A program made the position numbers and the translations under genes. The notes under the pieces were generated by a model. That model searched no databases. It was not told the origin of the DNA and was given only the letters and a program-made list of their open reading frames with translations. A stretch of 64,000 nt of DNA from Palsa-504 sp963753225 (GTDB taxonomy: Bacteria; Actinomycetota; Actinomycetes; Streptosporangiales; Streptosporangiaceae). The stretch covers positions 124,001 to 188,000 of the forward strand of contig CAVWBQ010000014.1 of NCBI GenBank assembly GCA_963753225.1, written 5' to 3'. This document shows positions 52,457-60,047 of the stretch, piece by piece. Position 1 is the first letter of the stretch; every line of letters begins with the position of its first letter.

Positions 52457-53029
52457 TCAGCGAGTCGCCAGACGAACCTGCGGGTGCCCGCGGAACAGGC
52501 GCAGCCAGCCGCGACGCCGCCGGGGAAGCGACACGTCCCTGGTGAACTGGTCCACTAGGTCACCCTGGGCCGGTACCGCGAGCTGGTCCATCAGCTGGTC
52601 GGCCAGCCGGACCGGCGCACCGGTGGCGGCGGCCATGGCCAGCGCGTACCCGATGCGGACCGGCAGATGCCGGGGCTCGGCGGTGCCTGCCGCGGTGAAC
52701 TCGATCCGCGCGGCCGCCTGCGCGAGGTCGCGCCCATGTCGCGGCCCGGTGGTCAGCGCGGCGTCCAGCTCGTCGATGTCCACGCCCGTCACCGTCACGT
52801 CAGCGACGCGCAGCAGGCGCGCAGTGATCACCTCGGCGGGCTCGGGATGAGGGTGGTCACCATCGCCCCGGAACAGGCTGTGCCCTTCCGGCCCGTTCAG
52901 CCAGAGCGGGAGGGCACGGCCGCCAGAGTCGTCGGCGAGCACCACGAGGAAGGAGGAGATCCTAAACCCGCGGCCGCCCATGCGCTTGCCCGGCCATGGC
53001 TCGATGTTTGCGATCCGTACCGTCGTCAT
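52457..53029 (-). CDS. DUF151/bifunctional-nuclease-like protein
   Basis: A 190-aa protein resembling the bifunctional nuclease (DUF151) fold. SSFLVVLADDSGGRALPLWLNGPEGHSLF is followed by helices, then AARIEFTAAGTAEPRHLPVRIGYALAMAAATGAPVRLADQLMDQLAVP, which matches the family's second half. Residues for catalysis in the well-studied plant members are not clearly kept, so the activity is uncertain. The C-terminus is Arg-rich (PRRRRGWLRLF). ATG 53029 is used. No operon partner is evident. Confidence 0.72.
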   Translation of the reverse strand: MTTVRIANIEPWPGKRMGGRGFRISSFLVVLADDSGGRALPLWLNGPEGHSLFRGDGDHPHPEPAEVITARLLRVADVTVTGVDIDELDAALTTGPRHGRDLAQAAARIEFTAAGTAEPRHLPVRIGYALAMAAATGAPVRLADQLMDQLAVPAQGDLVDQFTRDVSLPRRRRGWLRLFRGHPQVRLATR

Positions 53030-53201
53030 GACAGCAGAACGATCCTGGGCCGGGCAAAGTGTCTTCACAGGCTGGGAGTCGTCAGTACCCCAGTGCGCGG
53101 ACGATTCGCCCGAGCACCTCCACGAGCCTGCTCGATCCGGTCTCGATCAGCGCGACTTCCCGGTCGGTCACCGCTGTTGATACAAGGTCTGTAAAGGACA
53201 G

Positions 53202-53975
53202 TTACCGCCCGGCGGTGAGGTCGTCGGAGTGGCCGGCCGCGAGTCGCGGCCACTGGGAAATGGGGCGTCCGGCTGGCCATTCCGGGACGGGGGTCCAGGC
53301 GGGCGGGCCGTCGCTGGTGCGGGTGTTGGTGCATTCCTGCGGCCAGCCGGGAGGCGAGTCCTCCCACTGCTCCTGGCGCCCGTACACGGTCAGGTCCATG
53401 AGCCCGTAGCTGTAGTCCATGGCCTCGACGCCACGGCGTTTGGTCCAGTAGGTCTCGAAGACGCGGTCGCCGTCCCGCAGGTAGCACACTAGGTGGAACA
53501 GGCCGATCTGGCGCCCGGTCAGGAACGTGCCGAGGGAGTCCTGCGCGGAGTACCAGGGCATGTCCCAGCCCATGAAGTCGCGGTAGCGGATGCTCTCGTC
53601 GTATGGTCCCTGGCAGAAGACCGCGTAGGTGATGTCGCGGGAATGCAGGTAGGACAGTTCGCCGACCTGCGTGGTGTAGAACGTGCAGCCCTCGCACTGC
53701 TCGCTCGCGGGGTGCCCGTCCCACCACATGAAGTAGTAGGCGATGAGCTGCCGGCGCCCTTCGAACGCGTCGAGCAGGGTGACCGGCCCGTGCGGCCCGG
53801 TCAGCGTGAGGCTGGCGTCTACCTCGACCATGGGCAGGCGCCGCCTGGCCGTGGCGATCGCGTCGCCGTCGTGGGTGTGCGCTTTCTCCCTGATCCGTAG
53901 TTCGTCTAGCTCGGCCTGGAAGACGGCGCGGTCGACGACCGCGGGCCGGCCGGGGTTTGCTGATTCATTCGTCAT
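53202..53975 (-). CDS. DUF899 thioredoxin-like protein
   Basis: A 257-aa protein. ARRRLPMVEVDASLTLTGPHGPVTLLDAFEGRRQLIAYYFMW, then ASEQCEGCTFYTTQV and DIGLFHLVCYLRDGDRVFETYWTKRRGVEAMDYSYGLMDLTVYGRQEQWEDSP-type segments are diagnostic of DUF899. The fold is thioredoxin-like, and the CEGC pair sits at the redox position. The function is unknown; a thiol-redox or detoxifying role is inferred. Its start overlaps the ArsR gene by 11 bases, so it is the third gene of the unit SRPBCC, ArsR, DUF899. Confidence 0.9.
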   Translation of the reverse strand: MTNESANPGRPAVVDRAVFQAELDELRIREKAHTHDGDAIATARRRLPMVEVDASLTLTGPHGPVTLLDAFEGRRQLIAYYFMWWDGHPASEQCEGCTFYTTQVGELSYLHSRDITYAVFCQGPYDESIRYRDFMGWDMPWYSAQDSLGTFLTGRQIGLFHLVCYLRDGDRVFETYWTKRRGVEAMDYSYGLMDLTVYGRQEQWEDSPPGWPQECTNTRTSDGPPAWTPVPEWPAGRPISQWPRLAAGHSDDLTAGR

Positions 53976-54318
53976 GACGGTCTCCTAGGTTTTCCGCGTG
54001 CGCGGTTTCTGCGAGCCGTTTGATCGTGGCGAGGCGCCGGTCCCACTGGGCGGCGAGCTCGGCCATCGTCCTGGTGGCCTGGTCGAGACGGCCGGCTTCT
54101 ACCTGGTAGAGGACTTCCCGGCCCTGCTTGCGGCGGCTGATCAGCCCGGCCCGTTCGAGCACGACCAGGTGCTTCGAAACGGCCTGGCGGGAAAACGGCA
54201 CCCGTTCGGCCAGCCAGCTGGCGCTGACCTCGCCGTGGCTGACCAGGAGGTCGAGGACATGGCGGCGGGACGGATCGCCGATGGCCGACCACAGCTCGTC
54301 ATCGGCCTGCGTTGTCAT
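53965..54318 (-). CDS. ArsR-family regulator
   Basis: A 117-aa winged helix. DELWSAIGDPSRRHVLDLLVSHGEVSASWLAERVPFSRQAVSKHLVVLERAGLISRRKQGREVLYQVEAGRLDQATRTMAELAAQWDRRLATIKRLAE is the complete ArsR pattern of the group paired with SRPBCC proteins; no metal-binding Cys is present. It lies 3 bp after the SRPBCC gene and overlaps the DUF899 gene. Three similar 17-bp inverted repeats in the divergent promoter upstream of the unit are its probable operators, which would also place the MFS pump under its control. Confidence 0.93.
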   Translation of the reverse strand: MTTQADDELWSAIGDPSRRHVLDLLVSHGEVSASWLAERVPFSRQAVSKHLVVLERAGLISRRKQGREVLYQVEAGRLDQATRTMAELAAQWDRRLATIKRLAETAHAENLGDRHDE

Positions 54319-54321
54319 GGG

Positions 54322-54759
54322 TTACCGTTTCGCGAGGAGCGTGGCCAGACGGTCCAGGAACTCGCCCCAGCCGCCCTGGTGCTCGTCCGCATAGCGCTGC
54401 TTCTCCGCGTCCGGCCATGCTCGCAGCTCGTGGCCGCTTTCGGTCACGCGCAGGCGGGTCCGTTCGTCGTCCTCGGGTGTCAGCGTGAACTCGACGAGCG
54501 TCGAGTTGCCGGGCACCGGCTCCTCCCCGCGGGGATGATTCCAGCGGAACGAGAAGCGGGTGGGCGGATCGACGGTCTCCACGACAACCGGGCCGCCCTG
54601 GTCCCCGAACCCCATGTAGCCATGAGCACCCGGTTCGACTACGAGCTCGACCTTGTCGGCGAACCACTGGCTTATCTGGTCGGGCTCGGTGATGGTGCGC
54701 CACACCACCTTTACCGGCGCCTCGATCAGGATCTCCCGCTCGATCGCGAGACCAGGCAT
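54322..54759 (-). CDS. SRPBCC/AHSA1-family protein
   Basis: A 145-aa hydrophobic-ligand-binding barrel protein. IEREILIEAPVKVVWRTITEPDQISQWFADKVEL is the AHSA1 opening, and TRFSFRWNHPRGEEPVPGNSTLVEFTLTPEDDERTRLRVTESG the middle strands; HQGGWGEFLDRLATLLAKR is the final helix. The start at ATG 54759 has GAAGGGAG upstream. It is the first gene of a leftward unit SRPBCC, ArsR, DUF899, divergent from the MFS exporter. Confidence 0.9.
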   Translation of the reverse strand: MPGLAIEREILIEAPVKVVWRTITEPDQISQWFADKVELVVEPGAHGYMGFGDQGGPVVVETVDPPTRFSFRWNHPRGEEPVPGNSTLVEFTLTPEDDERTRLRVTESGHELRAWPDAEKQRYADEHQGGWGEFLDRLATLLAKR

Positions 54760-54783
54760 CGCTATCAGCTCCCTTCGTGTACG

Positions 54784-54865
54784 TGCAACCGACGGTAGCA
54801 TGTCGCGCAATTAACTGCAACCGATAGTTGCACTTCTCCTCAGAGATCTGCTACCTTCGGTTGCA
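54784..54865. promoter_or_regulatory. three evenly spaced 17-bp operators between ArsR unit and MFS gene
   Basis: TGCAACCGACGGTAGCA (54784-54800), TGCAACCGATAGTTGCA (54816-54832) and TGCTACCTTCGGTTGCA (54849-54865). The third, read on the other strand, differs from the first by one base. Each is an inverted repeat of the type TGCAAC/GTTGCA. The starts are 32 and 33 bp apart, about three DNA turns, so all lie on one face. They fill the gap between the divergent starts 54759 and 54885. Confidence 0.75.
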
Positions 54866-54884
54866 CATTGAGAAGGAGGGAATC

Positions 54885-56396
54885 ATGAAGAACGCGCTAC
54901 GCCCCGCCGGAGACGGCGTGCCGCACGCTGGTATACGACTCGCCGGCCCGGCAGCCGGGCTCGCGGCCAGCGGCCCCCCGCGGTGGGTAAGCCAGCGGTG
55001 GAGAGCCTTCGCGCTGCTGGTCGCGACCTACTTCATCACGATCGTGGACTTCACGATCGTGAACGTCGCCCTGCCTACCGTCGGCCGCGAACTCCGTTTC
55101 CCCGAAGCCGACTTGCAGTGGCTGGTGACCGCCTACGGGCTGACCTTCGCCGGCTTCCTGCTCCTCGGCGGCCGCGCTGCTGACCTGCTCGGACGACGGC
55201 GCGTGCTCATGGCGGGCCTGGTGGTCTTCACCGCCGCCTCACTCGGCGGCGGCCTGGCCGCATCGGATGCCTTCCTCATCGTGATGCGAGGGGTCCAGGG
55301 GCTCGGCGCGGCGTTCGTTCTGCCGGCTGCGCTGTCGATCGTGACGAACATGTTCTCTGAGGGAGCCGAACGCAACAAGGCCCTCGGCATCTGGGGCGGG
55401 GTGGGCGCCCTCGGCGGGACGGTCGGCCTGCTGGCCGGCGGAATCCTCACCACCTACGCAGGATGGCGGTACATCTTCTTCTTCAACGTCCCCATCGGCG
55501 CGGCGGCGCTCGCCCTGGCCCCAAAGTTGGTGCCCGCCGGAAATGAGCAGAGCCGTGCCCGCAGCGGACCGCGACGCTACGACGCCTTCGGAGCCGTGTC
55601 GGTCACCGCCGCCCTGCTGGTGCTCGTCTACGCCATCTCCCAGGCGCCCCAGGTCGGCTGGACGGCCACCCGGACCGTCGCCATGCTCAGCGCCGGCGCG
55701 GCCCTGTTCGCGCTGTTCCTTGTCGTCGAGGCCAGGGTCGAGGCACCCCTGCTGCCCCTCCGGCTCTTCCGTCTTGGCAGCGTGGCCGGATCCAACGCGG
55801 TCGGCTTCCTGCTCGGGACGAGCTTCCTCACCTTCGTGTTCCTCGGCACGCTCTACATGCAGCAAGTGCTCGGCTTCTCCGCTCTCGCGACGGGCGCGGC
55901 CTGGATGACGGCGTCGGTGACCTCGCTGGCCTGCGCGGGCCTGTCCCAGCGGCTCGTGACGAGGACCTCGCCCAAGCTCGTCATGGCCTTCGGCATGGCA
56001 CTCATCGGAGCCGGGCTGCTGTGGGCCACGCGGGCCCCGGCCGACGGGACCTTCTGGCACGACCTGGCCGGGCCGTTCTTCGTCGCCGGCGTCGGCACCG
56101 CGTTCACCTTCATCCCGACCTCCATCGGCGCCCTCGCCGGGGTAGCCGGGCGCGACGCGGGAGTCGCCGCCGGCCTGCTCAATACCTCGCAGAATTTCGG
56201 CGGGGCGATCGGAGTGGCCGTCGCGTCGTCCATCGCGGCCTCCTACTCCCACACGCTGGTCCAGCACGGCTACGCAACCGCTGCCGCGCTCACCGGCGGC
56301 TTTCAGCGGGCCCTGTGGGTGTGCGGGCTGACCGGCCTCGCGGCCATCCCCGCCGCCTTCGTCCTTATCCGCCGCGCTGGCCCCGGCCAGCCGTAG
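54885..56396 (+). CDS. MFS drug exporter, EmrB/QacA (DHA2) type
   Basis: A 503-aa transporter with about 14 hydrophobic helices. TYFITIVDFTIVNVALPTVGREL is the D1-type first helix, GGRAADLLGRRRVLMAGL is motif A, and AGGILTTYAGWRYIFFFNVPIGAAAL is motif C followed by the conserved WRxIFxxNVPIG of DHA2 proteins. Drug or metabolite efflux by proton antiport is expected. ATG 54885 follows GAAGGAGGG. It is divergent from the SRPBCC/ArsR/DUF899 unit and shares its operator region, so it is probably de-repressed by whatever the ArsR protein responds to. Confidence 0.93.
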   Translation: MKNALRPAGDGVPHAGIRLAGPAAGLAASGPPRWVSQRWRAFALLVATYFITIVDFTIVNVALPTVGRELRFPEADLQWLVTAYGLTFAGFLLLGGRAADLLGRRRVLMAGLVVFTAASLGGGLAASDAFLIVMRGVQGLGAAFVLPAALSIVTNMFSEGAERNKALGIWGGVGALGGTVGLLAGGILTTYAGWRYIFFFNVPIGAAALALAPKLVPAGNEQSRARSGPRRYDAFGAVSVTAALLVLVYAISQAPQVGWTATRTVAMLSAGAALFALFLVVEARVEAPLLPLRLFRLGSVAGSNAVGFLLGTSFLTFVFLGTLYMQQVLGFSALATGAAWMTASVTSLACAGLSQRLVTRTSPKLVMAFGMALIGAGLLWATRAPADGTFWHDLAGPFFVAGVGTAFTFIPTSIGALAGVAGRDAGVAAGLLNTSQNFGGAIGVAVASSIAASYSHTLVQHGYATAAALTGGFQRALWVCGLTGLAAIPAAFVLIRRAGPGQP

Positions 56397-56430
56397 GCTC
56401 GGTAATCATGGACCCCCGCTAGGAGACGAC

Positions 56431-57402
56431 ATGGAGCACACCCGGCTCGGTGACACCGGGCTGAGGATCAGCCGGCTCGCGCTGGGCTGCATGAGCTACG
56501 GTGACCCCGCGACCGAAGGAGCCCACCGGTGGGCCCTGGCCGACGACGACGCACAGCCGTTCTTCCGGCAGGCTATCGAGCTCGGCATCACCTTCTGGGA
56601 CACCGCGAACGTCTACCAGGCCGGCACGTCGGAGGAAGTCACCGGCCGCGCGATCAGGCGCTATTCGCGTCGCGAGGATATCGTGCTGGCCACCAAGGTG
56701 TTCGGCAAGATGCACGACGGTCCCGGCGGATCCGGCCTGTCCCGCAAGGCGATCATGGAGCAGATCGACGCCTCCCTGACCCGGCTCGGCACCGACTATG
56801 TCGACCTGTACCAGATCCACCGTTTCGACCCCGCCACCCCGGTCGCCGAAACCATGGAGGCCCTGCACGACATCGTCAAAGCCGGCAAGGCCCGCTACCT
56901 CGGCGCGTCGTCGATGTACGCCTGGCAGTTCGCCAAACTGCAGCACGCCGCCGGCCAGGGCGGCTGGACCCGGTTTGTGTCCATGCAGAACCAGTACAAC
57001 CTGCTGCGCCGCCAGGACGAGCCAGAGCTGATGGCCATGTGCGCCGACACCGGCGTCGGCCTGGTGCCCTACTCTCCGCAAGGCAAAGGCCGCCTGGCCC
57101 GCCCCTGGGGCGAGCAGTCCACCCGGTCCAGCGTCGACCACGTCGTGCAGGCCTTCGACTCGCCCCTGGACGAGCCCGTGGTCAACGCGGTCCAGGAACT
57201 CGCCGGCGCCCGCGGTGTCACCATGGCCCAGGTCGCGCTCGCGTGGGTGCTGCGCCACCCGGCCGTCCGCTCCCCGATTGTCGGCGCGACCAGACCGCAT
57301 CACCTGCCCGAGGCCGTCGCCGCGCTCGAGCTGAAACTGACCTCCGGCGAGGCCGCCGCCCTCGAAAAGCCCTACAGCAACCACGGGCCGTCCTGGTACT
57401 GA
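56431..57402 (+). CDS. aldo/keto reductase
   Basis: A 323-aa TIM-barrel NADPH oxidoreductase. The catalytic tetrad is visible: Asp and Tyr in FWDTANVYQAGTSEE, Lys in LATKVFGKMH and His in DLYQIHRFD. The C-terminal cofactor motif PIVGATRPHHLPEAVAALE fits the AKR family. It reduces an aldehyde or ketone of unknown identity. It starts 34 bp after the MFS stop, with AGGAGA nearby, so it may be read from the same promoter. It converges on the RelE-like/SnoaL gene. Confidence 0.93.
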   Translation: MEHTRLGDTGLRISRLALGCMSYGDPATEGAHRWALADDDAQPFFRQAIELGITFWDTANVYQAGTSEEVTGRAIRRYSRREDIVLATKVFGKMHDGPGGSGLSRKAIMEQIDASLTRLGTDYVDLYQIHRFDPATPVAETMEALHDIVKAGKARYLGASSMYAWQFAKLQHAAGQGGWTRFVSMQNQYNLLRRQDEPELMAMCADTGVGLVPYSPQGKGRLARPWGEQSTRSSVDHVVQAFDSPLDEPVVNAVQELAGARGVTMAQVALAWVLRHPAVRSPIVGATRPHHLPEAVAALELKLTSGEAAALEKPYSNHGPSWY

Positions 57403-57424
57403 CGTCACCGAGGAGATTGGGGAC

Positions 57425-58540
57425 TCAGTAGCGTTCGACCAGATGAGCGCGGCTGGCTGGAAGTTCGTATGGGTCGGGCCAGAAGTCGGTGATCAGGGCG
57501 ATCTTGCCGTCGTCGGCGAGATCGAAGAAGCACAGGCCGGGCTGGGTGCCGTCTGGCCCCGTGAACTCGACCCAGCTAGCTGCGCGCTGGCCCTCGCCGA
57601 CTATCCGGTGCACGGTGAGATGCCAGTCGTAGGGGAAGCCTTCCACGTTGAACCGGATATAGGGGTCCCGGCCGCGGACCTGCTCCCTGGTCTGGGGGCC
57701 GCGGTAAATCACGTCGTCGGCGAGCAGCGCGCCGAACGCAGTCCAGTCCCGGGCCTCGGCCGCGGCCCAGTAGGCTGCGACCACTTCGTGCGCGTCGGCG
57801 GCGGCGCGGAGCTGGTCGGCGCGACCGGGGAAGAACTCTTCCAGGAACGACGGCGCGTCGCCGAACGTGTGCGCGGCCGCCTCGGCGGCCTGGTCCAAGG
57901 GTCCGGACCGCGCCTCCCGCAACACCTCTGAGGCGAGGAGGACGGCTTCGCGGTAGTGGTCCTGCACGGCGTCGCGTCCCTCGAGCACGGCGATCAGCAG
58001 CGCGGTGCCGGGCGGCTCGACGGCGAACAGGATGCGGATGTCGCTGTCGGCGGGGGCGCCCGGGCGGAGCTCCATCAGGCCCTCGGCCGGCGCGTCGGGG
58101 TCCAGCTCCTGTTCGATCTGGCCGGTGATCTCGGCAAGCCTGGCCGCCGCCCCGGCGGGATCGTCCGGCCGGACGGCATCGTCGTCGGCGTCTTGGGCCT
58201 GCTCGATCAGCTGCTCGGCCCGAGCGGCCGTATAGGCCGCCTTCAGGACTTCTATCCTGGTCCGGAAGGGGTCGACCCGCATGTGCTCGTGCCGGGACTC
58301 CACGGTCAGCCGCTCCTCCGCCAGCCGGGCCTGATAGTGCCGGTCCAGGGCCGGCAGCAGCTCGTCTGGCCGCAGCCGGACCGCCGCTGCGGCGGTCACC
58401 AGCGGGGGGCCGAGACGGTCGCCGTCTGCGGCCAGGGCGGCCAGCGCCCGGGCCGCCAGCGCGGCGGCCGGCGGGTCGCTGCCGCGAAGCTCAGCCAGCC
58501 AGTCGTAGATCTCCGCGGACATCTGCAGCCGGTAACCCAT
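57425..58540 (-). CDS. RelE-like domain split by a helical insert, fused to SnoaL-like domain
   Basis: A 371-aa protein of unusual build. Residues about 1-50 (GYRLQMSAEIYDWLAELRG, then DGDRLGPPLV) look like the first half of a RelE/HigB-type toxin fold. Residues about 155-212 (LMELRPGA...DIRILFAVEPPGTALLIAVLEGRDAVQDHYREAV) match its second half. Between them lies a helical insert (PALDRHYQARLAEERLTVE; RTRIEVLKAAYTAARAEQLIEQAQ) recalling PspA-type coiled coils. The last about 125 residues (VVAAYWAAAEARDWTAFGALLADDVIYRGP...WVEFTG...GKIALITDFWPDPYELP) are a SnoaL/NTF2-like barrel. No antitoxin gene is next to it. Start ATG 58540 has GGAGGTGG. Confidence 0.7.
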   Translation of the reverse strand: MGYRLQMSAEIYDWLAELRGSDPPAAALAARALAALAADGDRLGPPLVTAAAAVRLRPDELLPALDRHYQARLAEERLTVESRHEHMRVDPFRTRIEVLKAAYTAARAEQLIEQAQDADDDAVRPDDPAGAAARLAEITGQIEQELDPDAPAEGLMELRPGAPADSDIRILFAVEPPGTALLIAVLEGRDAVQDHYREAVLLASEVLREARSGPLDQAAEAAAHTFGDAPSFLEEFFPGRADQLRAAADAHEVVAAYWAAAEARDWTAFGALLADDVIYRGPQTREQVRGRDPYIRFNVEGFPYDWHLTVHRIVGEGQRAASWVEFTGPDGTQPGLCFFDLADDGKIALITDFWPDPYELPASRAHLVERY

Positions 58541-59075
58541 AACCACCTCCACGCTCCAGCCCTAGGCTACGGCCGCGGGCCGCATCTGACGCACAGGTCC
58601 GCGTCGGGTCGTCCGGACCGGCGTAAACCAGGCCCGTTCGGTACTCAAGTTGACGGTCGCGGTGAGGCCGGTCAGCTTGTCCCGGAGCCGGGGGGCCGAT
58701 GAGACTGGGCGGGTGATGACGCTGCCGGGCGCTCTGCTCCGGTCGCTGGCCGGCATCGTGGGCGACCTAGGGCGAATCCCGCTGGTCGTTGCGGGTGGCC
58801 GGGCTGCGCCTGCCTCCGCACCACGGCTCACGCGGGCATCGCGGGTCACGGGGGCATCGCCGGGCCGGGGCGCTGGTGCTGGTGTGACGGGAGCGGGGAC
58901 TGGGAGCGGGGACTGGGAATGGGCGAGGGCTCGAGTGGGCGTGGCCGCCCGGACCGCGGGGCGTTTCCGCGGAGACGCCTTGTGCGGAATTTCACAAGCC
59001 GCTTCCGCGGAAACGCGCTGCCGTCCAGTTCTCCGGCACTCGCTCGACGTCGAGGTCGAACTCTCGCGTCATGAC
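58541..59075. other. 535-bp gap holding a dispersed repeat and a short tandem repeat
   Basis: It contains copy 3 of the double-hairpin repeat (58961-59016) and a twofold 13-bp tandem repeat GGGAGCGGGGACT (about 58889-58914). A leftward 95-codon frame (58562-58849) is Arg/Pro/Thr-rich without family match and is not called. Confidence 0.5.
58961..59016. repeat. double-hairpin dispersed repeat, copy 3 (complete)
   Basis: The outer arms GCGTTTCCGCGG (58961-58972) and CCGCGGAAACGC (59005-59016) are a perfect 12-bp inverted repeat. Inside, CTTGTG (58979-58984) and CACAAG (58993-58998) form a second stem with an 8-base loop. It lies 59 bp after the stop of the NurA-like gene. Confidence 0.8.
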
Positions 59076-60047
59076 TCACCTCACAGGCATAGCCGCCACG
59101 CGCAGGGCGCGATAGAGGATGTGCTGGTCGCCGAGACGGTGCCGCAGTTCGCGCTCCAGGCCGCCGATCGGCACCAGGTTCTGCGGCGCGCGGGGATCCT
59201 TGTGCGGCACGCTGGCCAGCGGGGGCAGCAGGCGGGCGGTGAGGTCGCCGAGACGGATCGCCTCGGGAAGCGGCAGGTCGGCCGAGCACTCGAGCCGGAC
59301 GATGCCGGACCAGGGCACGCCCGAGGTACGCGGTAGCTGAAGGTACCAGGAGGTACGCCGCCACGAGGTGCCCATGGTGAACGCCGGGGTCCGCTGCCCC
59401 GGCCGCAGCGCGGAGACGACGGCCGCCTGCTCCGGAGGCAGGTAGGAGGCGTGATGGGTCTTGATGTAGCCGACGGTGCGATCTAGATGGGTGCGGCCGC
59501 GCAGGGGCCCGTCGATCACCAGCAGGTCGTCGGCGGCCGGGTTCTGGGCCCGGTAGGACAGGGCCAGCTGCACTTCGGCGCGGGTGAGCCGTTGCTGCAG
59601 GGCGAGCGATAGCTGGTCGAATGCCGGTCCGGCGGCGAGCCGGGCCGGGTAGCTCACCCGGCCGGCGGTGATGCCGGTCGCTTCGGCGGCGGAGGTGAAC
59701 AGGCCGCGTTCGACGGCGACGTCGCAGATGCGGGCGGCGCCGTCGCAGGAAACAAGGCCGGCGGCGAAAGACGCGGCGATCCCGGGGACCGGCTGCGGCC
59801 TGGTCCCGTGCACCCAGACCCGGGCGTCGATGCGGCGCACGCCGTCCAGGAACAGCACCGTGCCGGGCAGGACGACGGCGGGATCGGGGTCGACGGGCCG
59901 CCACTGAGCGCTGGGCGTCTCCAGGTCAAGGTTGAGCTCGGCGCTGGATTCCTCCAGGGCGCCGCCGTCCAGTTCCTCGCTGAACGCCACCCCGTACCCG
60001 GGATCCCACGGGTCGACGGTGTAGGAAACCGGCGCGGGCGCGGTCAC
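59076..60047 (-). CDS. NurA-domain nuclease-like protein
   Basis: A 323-aa protein with features of the NurA 5'-3' nuclease fold: a first strand with the catalytic-type Asp (VLFLDGVRRIDARVWV), a second (LLVIDGPLRGRTHLDRTVGYIKTHHASYLP) and a late GTSWRRTSWYLQLPRTSGVPWSGIVRLEC strand region. In archaea NurA works with the HerA translocase to resect DNA ends next to Mre11-Rad50. Here the gene overlaps sbcC by 4 bases (GTGA) and is the last gene of the operon HerA, SbcD, SbcC, NurA-like. The assignment rests on motif layout and context rather than overall identity. Confidence 0.75.
   Translation of the reverse strand: MTAPAPVSYTVDPWDPGYGVAFSEELDGGALEESSAELNLDLETPSAQWRPVDPDPAVVLPGTVLFLDGVRRIDARVWVHGTRPQPVPGIAASFAAGLVSCDGAARICDVAVERGLFTSAAEATGITAGRVSYPARLAAGPAFDQLSLALQQRLTRAEVQLALSYRAQNPAADDLLVIDGPLRGRTHLDRTVGYIKTHHASYLPPEQAAVVSALRPGQRTPAFTMGTSWRRTSWYLQLPRTSGVPWSGIVRLECSADLPLPEAIRLGDLTARLLPPLASVPHKDPRAPQNLVPIGGLERELRHRLGDQHILYRALRVAAMPVR

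Noticed and set aside
58562..58849. Leftward 95-codon frame upstream of the RelE-like/SnoaL gene
   Set aside because: Composition is Arg/Thr/Pro/Ala-rich without strands or helices, and there is no ribosome site.
58846..59904. Leftward 352-codon frame overlapping the NurA-like gene
   Set aside because: Shifted frame of the real gene, Arg/Pro/His-rich, running through the dispersed repeat.
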